64,000 nucleotides of DNA from assembly GCA_002359895.1 (NCBI GenBank), contig DEOB01000008.1:1-64000 (forward strand), in the 5' to 3' direction. A model generated the notes under the pieces. That model was not told the origin of the DNA, did not search any database, and saw only the letters and a program-made list of their open reading frames with translations. The position numbers and the translations under genes were made by a program. Origin of the DNA: Stenotrophomonas sp. UBA2629 (GTDB taxonomy: Bacteria; Pseudomonadota; Gammaproteobacteria; Xanthomonadales; Xanthomonadaceae). Shown here piece after piece: positions 45,487 through 52,458 of the stretch; positions within the stretch are counted from its first letter, which is position 1, and each line of letters starts with the position of its first letter.

Positions 45487-45635
45487 CCCAGAAGGGGAGT
45501 AGCTCCCAGACGTTGTCGCCGTCAATTCGAGCCGCAAGGCTCCGGTGCAACGGCAGTCCCGACCGCCGGGACTGTGAGCAAGACCTTCGCCGCATTGGCG
45601 AAGCTCTGTCCCCGGTCTGCCCCTGATTCCGTGTC
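45487..45635 (+). ncRNA. Probable yybP-ykoY manganese riboswitch
   Basis: Upstream of the TerC/Alx gene lie the hallmarks of the yybP-ykoY element: GAAGGGGAGTAGC (45491-45503), GTCGCCGTCAATTCGA (45524 on) and a closing GTGAGCAAGACCTTCGC segment near 45576-45593, with pairing arms between. In other bacteria this RNA senses manganese and controls mntP or alx genes. The edges are approximate. Confidence 0.8.
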
Positions 45636-45686
45636 CAGCTCTTGGCCTTTGCAGTCCCGAGAACCTTCACATGACCGGAAATCCCC

Positions 45687-46646
45687 ATGATTCAGACAAT
45701 TGGTAATCCCTGGCTTTGGTGCGGCTTTGTTGCCGTGGTCATCGCCGCACTGCTGATCGACCTGGTGCTGATGCGCCACGGCGGCCCGCACAAAGTCACC
45801 TTCAAGGAAGCCCTGCTGTGGTCGCTGGGCTGGGTGGCGCTGGCCTTGGCCTTCAACGCCGGCCTCTGGTACTACCTGCACGAGACCGCTGGCGCGGCCG
45901 TGGCCAACGAAGTGGGCCTGCAGTTCCTGACCGGCTATCTGATCGAAAAGGCGCTGGCGGTCGACAACATCTTCGTGTTCCTGCTGATCATGGGCTACTT
46001 CGCGGTGCCCGAGACGCAGCGTCAGCGTGTGCTGATCATCGGCATTCTGGGTGCCATCGCGCTGCGAACGATCATGATCTTCGCCGGCACCGTGCTGGTC
46101 AGCCAGTTCCATTGGCTGCTGTATGTGTTTGGCGCGTTCCTGCTGTTCACCGGCTGGAAGATGTGGACCGCTGCGGGCGAGGAGCCCAGCCTGGATAACA
46201 ACCCGGCGCTGAAGTTCATGCGCAAGCACCTGCGCATCAGCCACGAGTACAACGGCAACCGTCTGGTCACCGAGAAGGACGGCGTGCGCTGGTTCACCCC
46301 GATGTTCGTGGTGCTGATCCTGATCGCAGTCACCGACGTGATCTTCGCGGTGGATTCGATCCCGGCCATCTTCGCCATCACCACCGACCCGTTCATCGTG
46401 CTGACCTCCAACGTGTTTGCGGTGCTGGGCCTGCGCGCGATGTTCTTCCTGCTGGCCGGCATGGCCGACCGCTTCCACCTGCTGCCGTATGGCCTGGCGG
46501 TGATCCTGGCGTTCATCGGCACCAAGATGCTGCTGATCGACATCTTCAAGATCCCGGTGCCGGTCTCACTGGGTGTGGTGGCCGCCATCCTGGTCGCCAC
46601 CATGGTGCTGAGCCTGAAGATCCCGCCGAAGCAGAACCACGGCTGA
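45687..46646 (+). CDS. alx: TerC/Alx-family membrane protein, likely manganese exporter
   Basis: A 319-residue inner-membrane protein with about nine hydrophobic segments. EKALAVDNIFVFLLI and VTDVIFAVDSIPAIFAIT carry the paired DN and DS acidic motifs of the TerC family. With the riboswitch in front, it is probably the Alx manganese exporter. The loop VTEKDGVRWFTP lies between halves. ATG 45687 is the start used by the leader layout. Confidence 0.9.
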   Translation: MIQTIGNPWLWCGFVAVVIAALLIDLVLMRHGGPHKVTFKEALLWSLGWVALALAFNAGLWYYLHETAGAAVANEVGLQFLTGYLIEKALAVDNIFVFLLIMGYFAVPETQRQRVLIIGILGAIALRTIMIFAGTVLVSQFHWLLYVFGAFLLFTGWKMWTAAGEEPSLDNNPALKFMRKHLRISHEYNGNRLVTEKDGVRWFTPMFVVLILIAVTDVIFAVDSIPAIFAITTDPFIVLTSNVFAVLGLRAMFFLLAGMADRFHLLPYGLAVILAFIGTKMLLIDIFKIPVPVSLGVVAAILVATMVLSLKIPPKQNHG

Positions 46647-46651
46647 TGCTC

Positions 46652-46684
46652 GTGCCACCGGTGGGATTGTCCCGCCGGTGGCAC
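46652..46684. terminator. Strong hairpin after alx
   Basis: GTGCCACCGGTGGG pairs with CCCGCCGGTGGCAC around an ATTGT loop, with one wobble. There is no T-tract, so intrinsic termination is only possible. Confidence 0.45.
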
Positions 46685-46742
46685 GCCGGTTCCCGAATGC
46701 AGCCCCCTTGCAATCGCGGGGGCTGCCGCAAGTTCTACTGTC

Positions 46743-47522
46743 ATGGATACGCAAATCGCGCCTGACGCCGGCAACCCGCCGGCCCGTACTGACCGCAGCC
46801 GCGTGCTGCGCGCCTTCAACCTGAGCCTGGCTTTCGTGTTGCTGCTGGTGGCGATGTTCGCCCTGCAGAGCAGCGGCTGGGACTGGCGCCCGTGGTCGGT
46901 AGCGCCGCTGGAAAGCGCTGGCCTGCTGGGCCTGCTCGGCGCGCCACTGCTGCACGGCTCCATCGAACACCTGGGCGCCAATGCGGTGGCCCTGTTGATA
47001 CTGGGCACACTGGCCGGCAGCGTTTATCCCAAGGCCACGCTACGCGCGCTGCCACTGCTGTGGATAGGGTCCGGGCTGGGCGCGTGGCTGCTGGGCGACA
47101 TGGGCAGCCATCACCTGGGCGCCAGCGGCGTGACCCACGGCCTGATGTTCCTGGTATTCGTCTTGGGCCTGTTGCGCCGTGACCGCCAGGCCATTGCCGC
47201 CAGCATGATCGGCTTCCTGTTCTACGGCAGCATGTTGATCACCATCCTGCCGCACGAGCCGGGCGTGTCGTGGCAATCGCATATGGGCGGTGCCGCCGCC
47301 GGCCTCATCGCCGCGCTGCTGTTCCGCCACGCCGACCCGATGGCCGCGCGCAAGCGTTACAGCTGGGAAGACGAAGAAGAAGACATCCAGCCGCTGGCCG
47401 ACAACGAACTGGAGCCGCCGGCGCCAGGACAGGTGCCGGTGCTGTGGCAACCGCGCGAAGGCCGTGACTTTGTGGTGCTGCCGTTCCAGCGCCGCGACCC
47501 CGACGACAGGCCCCGCGAGTAA
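46743..47522 (+). CDS. Rhomboid-family intramembrane serine protease
   Basis: A 259-residue membrane protein with about six segments. The catalytic serine lies in HLGASGVTHGLMFL (GxSG) and the catalytic histidine in WQSHMGGAAAG, with an ENLGANA-like HLGANAVALL helix earlier. It should cut transmembrane substrates. A cytoplasmic acidic tail (EDEEEDIQPL, then FVVLPFQRRDPD) extends the C-terminus by about 60 residues. Substrates are unknown. Confidence 0.9.
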   Translation: MDTQIAPDAGNPPARTDRSRVLRAFNLSLAFVLLLVAMFALQSSGWDWRPWSVAPLESAGLLGLLGAPLLHGSIEHLGANAVALLILGTLAGSVYPKATLRALPLLWIGSGLGAWLLGDMGSHHLGASGVTHGLMFLVFVLGLLRRDRQAIAASMIGFLFYGSMLITILPHEPGVSWQSHMGGAAAGLIAALLFRHADPMAARKRYSWEDEEEDIQPLADNELEPPAPGQVPVLWQPREGRDFVVLPFQRRDPDDRPRE

Positions 47523-47528
47523 TGCTCA

Positions 47529-47548
47529 AGCCCCCGCTTTGGGGGGCT
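47529..47548. terminator. Short GC hairpin between convergent genes
   Basis: AGCCCCC and GGGGGCT pair across a short loop between the rhomboid and glpQ stops. It lacks a T-tract, so its action as a terminator is uncertain. Confidence 0.45.
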
Positions 47549-47574
47549 GATTCAACTGGGCGGCAACTGCCCGC

Positions 47575-48666
47575 TCAACCGCCATCCACCGCGCGCCGCC
47601 CCAATGCCGGGTCGTCGGTGAAAAACGCATCGATGCCCGCCTGCAGAAACGCGCGCATCTCCGCGACCGAGGCATCCGGATTGCGTGCGTTCTGCTCGCC
47701 CTGGCGCATTGCCGCCGGCAGGAAGGGATTTTCAGGGCGGAACGTATAGGCCACCACCTGCAGGCCTGCCGCATGCGCATCGGCGATCAACGCCGATGGC
47801 GCACCCAGGCGGCCCTGTGCGTCCACCGCCACCAAGGCGTTTTTTTCAGCACCAATGGCATCCGCATAACGGGCGATATCGCGCAGACCCGCAGGCGTCA
47901 TCATCTGTGCATAAGTCAGTGGATCATTGTTCAACACGGCGTCGGCCGGCTGCGCTTTGGGCGCGCCCAACAGCTGCAATAAACGGATATTGGACGCCTT
48001 GCCGCGCTTGTCATGCAGCGCGCGCAGGTTGGCCGTCTCAAACGACTGCAGCAGGATCGGCGCGACGTTGGTGTAGGCATTGCCACGCAACGCAGCCAGC
48101 AGCTTGTCTTCCATCGGCAGACCGATGCCACGGAAATAACTGCCGTGTTTGATCTCCGGCGCCAGCCCGATACCCCGATTGGCGCGGCCGGCCTGCTGCA
48201 CCAGGAAGGTGATGATTTCGTCCAAGGAGGCAATGCGGAACTGCCCGTCAAAGGCCGTGCCACGCAGCTGCGGCAGGCGTTCGCGGGCATACAGCGTCTT
48301 CAGCTCGGCAAGCGTGAAGTCCTCGCTGAACCAGCCTTCCACGGCCTGCCCGTCAATCACCTTGCGGGTAAGGCGGTCGGCAAACTCAGCGCGGCTGGCA
48401 ACGTCGGTGGTGGAGCCGATTTCGTTCTCGTGGCGGGCCACCATCGCCCCGTCCTTGGTCATCACCAGGTCCGGCTCGATGTAGTCGGCGCCGTCGGAGA
48501 TGGCCTGTGCATAAGCGGCCAGCGTGTGCTCGGGCAACAGTGCACTGGCACCGCGGTGCGCGTACACCGAGACCTGTGGATAACGTACTGAGGAATGAGC
48601 GTCCATAGCCCCGCACAATGCCATGACACCGCCCATCAGCAACCAACCGCCCCGTTTGAACACCAT
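47575..48666 (-). CDS. glpQ: Exported glycerophosphodiester phosphodiesterase
   Basis: A 363-residue exported enzyme with a signal peptide (WLLMGGVMALCGAMDA). The GDPD motifs AHRGASALLPEHT and YIEPDLVMTKDG give the catalytic histidine, arginine, glutamate and aspartate. It cuts glycerophosphodiesters to glycerol 3-phosphate and an alcohol in the periplasm, as GlpQ does. The start is uncertain: ATG 48666 fits the signal peptide, with 48675 as another possibility. A conserved FFTDDPALG lies near the end. Confidence 0.88.
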   Translation of the reverse strand: MVFKRGGWLLMGGVMALCGAMDAHSSVRYPQVSVYAHRGASALLPEHTLAAYAQAISDGADYIEPDLVMTKDGAMVARHENEIGSTTDVASRAEFADRLTRKVIDGQAVEGWFSEDFTLAELKTLYARERLPQLRGTAFDGQFRIASLDEIITFLVQQAGRANRGIGLAPEIKHGSYFRGIGLPMEDKLLAALRGNAYTNVAPILLQSFETANLRALHDKRGKASNIRLLQLLGAPKAQPADAVLNNDPLTYAQMMTPAGLRDIARYADAIGAEKNALVAVDAQGRLGAPSALIADAHAAGLQVVAYTFRPENPFLPAAMRQGEQNARNPDASVAEMRAFLQAGIDAFFTDDPALGRRAVDGG

Positions 48667-48796
48667 CACTCCCATCGCGCACAGCGGCGCTACCCCACCC
48701 AAAGAGGCGGCAGTGTAGAGCTGGCATATGACACCCAAAGGAAGCGCACCGCGATTCCAACTGAAATCGCGAGGATTTTTGTTTGATTGCGAAGCC

Positions 48797-48935
48797 TCCC
48801 CTCTCCCCAACCCCCGCTCCGCTCCGCGCCCCAGCCCTTGCACCGGCGCAAGGGCGCTCAACGGGCTGCGAACCACGGGTTCGCGAGCAAGCCCGCATCG
48901 CCCCGCCAGGGGAGAGGGGTGGGGGAGAGGGCAGC
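48797..48935. repeat. About 120-bp dispersed repeat, copy A
   Basis: Runs from CCTCTCCCCAACCCCCGCTC to GGGGAGAGGGGTGGGG with an inner GCGCTCAACGGGCTGCGAAC and GAGCAAGCCCGCATCGCCCC. An inverted copy lies at 50823-50962, so the ABC-F gene is bracketed. Its ends are themselves inverted, like a small non-autonomous element. Confidence 0.75.
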
Positions 48936-48982
48936 TCTAAATTTCAAACGCAAAAACTGACGCTTGAATCAACATTAGGGCT

Positions 48983-50596
48983 TCAAGCCGATTGCCATTG
49001 CCAACCCTCGGCCGTGGCCTGCAACCGCGCGCTGATGCCGATGGCCTGCAGAAACGCTTCGTCATGCGAGACCACCATCAAGGTACCGGTGTACTGGCGC
49101 AGCAATGCTTCCAGGGCCGCCAAGGCTTCCAGATCCAGGTGATTGCCGGGTTCGTCCAGCAACAACAGCTGCGCCGGTGGATCGGCATACAACGCGCAGG
49201 CCAAGGCCGCCTTAACGCGTTGCCCGCCACTGAGCTGCGCACTGGGCAACTGCACCTGCATTGCATCCAGACCCAACAGCGAAAGCCGGCTGCGCAGCTC
49301 GCCTTCCTCCATCTGCAGGTTGCGTGCGCGCACGCCTTCCAGCGCGCTGAACTGTGCAGGCAGTAAATCCAACTGTTGATCCAGCAAGGCCGCCGGCACC
49401 GATATCTGCACCTCGCCCGACAGCGGCGCCAGCTGCCCGGCGAGCACTTTCAGCAAGGTCGATTTACCCGCGCCATTGACGCCACTGACCGCCACGCGCG
49501 CACCGCGTCGCACCGCCAGATCCAGCGCATGCAGCGGTTCGGCAACATACGGCAACTGCACCTGGTGCAAACGGGCGACCCACTCCGGCGCGGCTTTTTC
49601 CAGCAATGGCGGCAGCAACACGGGGGCAGGTTCGTCGATCAGCGCCTGCGCCTGACGCACCGCATCGTGCAACGTTTCATGCCGCTGCTGCAGCTGCTGT
49701 TTGGCCTTGCCCATGCTGGCCTGCGCACGTTGCCGCGCCAGCCCCAACAGAATCGGCGCCTGATTGGCCGTGGCCGCCTCGCGATTGCCGCGCGCGCTGC
49801 GCTGTTCCAACCGCTGCCGTTGCGCCTGCAATGCATGCTCGCCTTTGCGGCGTTCCTGCCTGCGTTGCTGCAGCAGGGTGTCCGCCGCTGCTCTATCCGC
49901 AGCGCGCGCCTGTGCATAACTTTCATGGTTGCCACCATGGCTGCGCAGGCCCTGCGGCGAGAGTTCAACAATGCGTTGTACGTGCTGCAGCAACAGCCGG
50001 TCGTGGCTGACCAGCAGATAGCCATGGCCACGCCGTTCCAGCTGCTGCTGCAGCCATTGCCGCCCAGCCAGATCCAGGTGATTGCTGGGCTCATCGAGGA
50101 TGAGCAGTTCGGCCGGTTGCAGCAATGCACCCACCAGCGCCACGCGCATGCGCTGCCCGCCGCTCAAGTTGTCCACAGGCGTATCCACATCCACGCCGTG
50201 CAGGCCGGCAGCTGCCAATGCCTGCATCAGGTCTTCACGCATGCTCCATTGCTCACCAACGGCGTCGAAGTCGGCCTGTTGCGTGCTGCCGGCTTCGATC
50301 CGGCGCAATGCATCCACCACGTTATCCACAGCAGCCAGTTCAGCAATACGCTGCCCGGCCGGAGCGGCAATCTGCTGCGCAAGGTAATGCACGCGGCCAA
50401 CGCGCCGGCACTGGCCGGCACTGGGTTCGCGCAGGCCGGCCAGCAGCTGCGCCAAGACGGTTTTGCCCACGCCATTGCGCCCGACCAAGCCCGTGGGCCG
50501 GGTATCGAACTGAGCGTTGAGGTCGGAGAAAAGGCAGCGCCCATCAGGCGTGTGCCACGCGACGCTGTCCAGCGTCACCGATACGGTTGTCGTCAT
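48983..50596 (-). CDS. ABC-F family ATPase
   Basis: A 537-residue cytoplasmic protein with two ABC domains and no membrane part. The first has GRNGVGKT, LSGGQRMRVALVGALL and LLILDEPSNHLDL; the second has GVNGAGKST, LSGGQRVKAALACAL and LLLLDEPGNHLDL. A long charged linker (about 220-300) lies between. ABC-F proteins act on ribosomes, and some give antibiotic resistance. It does not look like Uup or EttA in length and linker, so I leave the subfamily open. ATG 50596 starts the conserved part. Confidence 0.87.
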   Translation of the reverse strand: MTTTVSVTLDSVAWHTPDGRCLFSDLNAQFDTRPTGLVGRNGVGKTVLAQLLAGLREPSAGQCRRVGRVHYLAQQIAAPAGQRIAELAAVDNVVDALRRIEAGSTQQADFDAVGEQWSMREDLMQALAAAGLHGVDVDTPVDNLSGGQRMRVALVGALLQPAELLILDEPSNHLDLAGRQWLQQQLERRGHGYLLVSHDRLLLQHVQRIVELSPQGLRSHGGNHESYAQARAADRAAADTLLQQRRQERRKGEHALQAQRQRLEQRSARGNREAATANQAPILLGLARQRAQASMGKAKQQLQQRHETLHDAVRQAQALIDEPAPVLLPPLLEKAAPEWVARLHQVQLPYVAEPLHALDLAVRRGARVAVSGVNGAGKSTLLKVLAGQLAPLSGEVQISVPAALLDQQLDLLPAQFSALEGVRARNLQMEEGELRSRLSLLGLDAMQVQLPSAQLSGGQRVKAALACALYADPPAQLLLLDEPGNHLDLEALAALEALLRQYTGTLMVVSHDEAFLQAIGISARLQATAEGWQWQSA

Positions 50597-51105
50597 GCGT
50601 TTATTCCATCGATGCCCGAAGCACCCAGCCACCAACGGCAGCAGGGACTGAAAGGGACCGTCATTCAGACGGTGGCATCAATGGCGCATTGCACGCACTC
50701 CGCAGGCGGGGGGATCCCGTAACGGTGCCTAGGCTACTGCGGTGAGGCTGAATGTGTCATGGGCTGGCCAAGCCTTGCACTACTCCCCGCTCGGCGCCCC
50801 GGCCCACAAGGACGCTCAACGAGCTGCGTTTTTAGCCCCTCTCCTCTTGCGGGGCGATGCGGGCTTGCTCGCGAACCAGAGGTTCGCAGCCCGTTGAGCG
50901 CCCTTGCGCCGGCGCAAGGGCGGGGGCGCGGAGCGAGGGGTGGGGAGAGGGGCAGTGGGCATAGCCCCTCCTTATGAAACAAAGCGGAGGCGGAACTCCC
51001 CTTTTCATTCAGCCGGACAGGGGGCAGCGTTCGTTGCCTTCCATCGCCCCGCAAGGGAGAAGGGCTTGAGGCAGTTTGCGGTGCCCTGTGGATAACCCTC
51101 AGCAA
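50597..51105. repeat. Gap with inverted repeat copy B and a further hairpin repeat
   Basis: Positions 50823-50962 are an inverted copy of the 48797-48935 repeat, with the shared GAGCGCCCTTGCGCCGGCGC and CAAGCCCGCATCG-type segments in reverse order. A short hairpin repeat lies at about 51044-51072. I see no gene in this 509-base stretch. Confidence 0.75.
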
Positions 51106-52455
51106 TCACTTCCCGATGCAGAAGCTCGAAAAAATCTTTCCAAGCAGGTCATCTGCCGTCATCCGCCCGGTGATCTCGCCCAACGCGTCGTGCGCCAGTC
51201 GCAGTTCTTCGGCCGCCAGTTCCAGATGGTCGTACTGAAGCTGGCTGGCTGCCATTTCCAGGTGCTCGGCAGCGCCGATGATGGCTTCCACATGACGCAG
51301 GCGCGCGGAGAACTCACCTTGCATGCCCTCGCCCGCGCCATCGCTGGCAATTGCGCGCAGGCGCGCGTGCAGGTGTTCCAGCCCTTCACCGTTGGCCGCC
51401 GACAACGCGATGCTGTCTTCGCCCAGGTTCTGCGGCCACTGCTGCAGCAGATCGCTTTTGTTGAATATCCACAGTTGCCGCGCGGCCTGCGCCGCCGCAT
51501 CACCCACCGCCTGGCGGCCGGCTTCCGGGTCGCGTGCGTCCAACACCACAATGGCCAGGTCCGCGCGCTGCATTTCGGCGCGGGCGCGGCGCATGCCCTC
51601 GCGTTCGATGGCATCGCCGCCGTCGCGCAGGCCGGCGGTATCCACCAGTTCCAGTTCCAAACCGTCGATGCGGATGGTTTCGCGCAGGGTGTCGCGGGTG
51701 GTGCCGGCAATATCGGTGACGATGGCCCGCTCGCTGCCCGCCAAGGCGTTGAGCAGCGAACTCTTGCCGGCATTCGGCGGGCCGATCAACACCGCGTGCA
51801 GGCCATCACGCAGCTTGCGGCCGCGCTCGGCATCCTGGCGCAGCTGTGCAAGCAATGTGCGCGCGTGTTCCACGCCCGCCTTTACCTGCGCACCGCCCAA
51901 GGTATCCAGCGGTTCATCAGCAAAATCGATGGCCGCTTCCACGTGGATACGCAGGCGCACGAGTTGCTCGCCCACTTCTTCCACACGCCGCGAAAACACG
52001 CCATCAAGCGAACGCCGCGCCGCACGCGCCGCACGCACATCACCGGCAGCAATCAGATCGGCAATGGCCTCGGCCTGTGCAAGATCCACCTTGCCATTGA
52101 GGAATGCGCGCTCGCTGAATTCACCGGCACGCGCCTGACGCGCACCCAGCGCGATGCAACGCGCCAACAGCTGTCGCAACACCACCGGGCTGCCGTGGCC
52201 CTGCAGTTCCACCACGTCCTCACCGGTAAAGCTGCGCGGGCCGGGGAAGTACAGCGCGATGCCGTCATCAATCACCTCCGCAGCAGCATCACGGAATTTG
52301 GCGTAATGCGCGTGTCGTGGCTTGAGCGGTGGGCAGCCCAATGCAACGGCGATATGCAGCGATTGCGGGCCGGACACGCGCAGCATGCCAACGCCGCCCG
52401 CAGCGTTGCCGCTGGCAATGGCAACAATGGTTTCGCCTGTGGACAAGTGATTCAT
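51106..52455 (-). CDS. mnmE: tRNA modification GTPase MnmE
   Basis: A 449-residue GTPase that, with MnmG, adds a carboxymethylaminomethyl or related group to U34 of certain tRNAs. N-terminal folate-binding domain (1-115), a helical domain with an inserted G domain (GPPNAGKSSLLNALAG, DIAGTTRD, DTAGLRD), and the C-terminal CIGK with its catalytic cysteine, preceded by SSF, all appear intact. The start at 52455 is three bases after the stop of the caspase-like gene upstream, so both probably share a transcript. Confidence 0.96.
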   Translation of the reverse strand: MNHLSTGETIVAIASGNAAGGVGMLRVSGPQSLHIAVALGCPPLKPRHAHYAKFRDAAAEVIDDGIALYFPGPRSFTGEDVVELQGHGSPVVLRQLLARCIALGARQARAGEFSERAFLNGKVDLAQAEAIADLIAAGDVRAARAARRSLDGVFSRRVEEVGEQLVRLRIHVEAAIDFADEPLDTLGGAQVKAGVEHARTLLAQLRQDAERGRKLRDGLHAVLIGPPNAGKSSLLNALAGSERAIVTDIAGTTRDTLRETIRIDGLELELVDTAGLRDGGDAIEREGMRRARAEMQRADLAIVVLDARDPEAGRQAVGDAAAQAARQLWIFNKSDLLQQWPQNLGEDSIALSAANGEGLEHLHARLRAIASDGAGEGMQGEFSARLRHVEAIIGAAEHLEMAASQLQYDHLELAAEELRLAHDALGEITGRMTADDLLGKIFSSFCIGK

Positions 52456-52458
52456 GCG

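Noticed and set aside
51928..51943. A TTCCACGTGGAT segment in mnmE resembling parS
   Set aside because: The outer bases do not match and it lies far from the cluster, so I treat it as chance.
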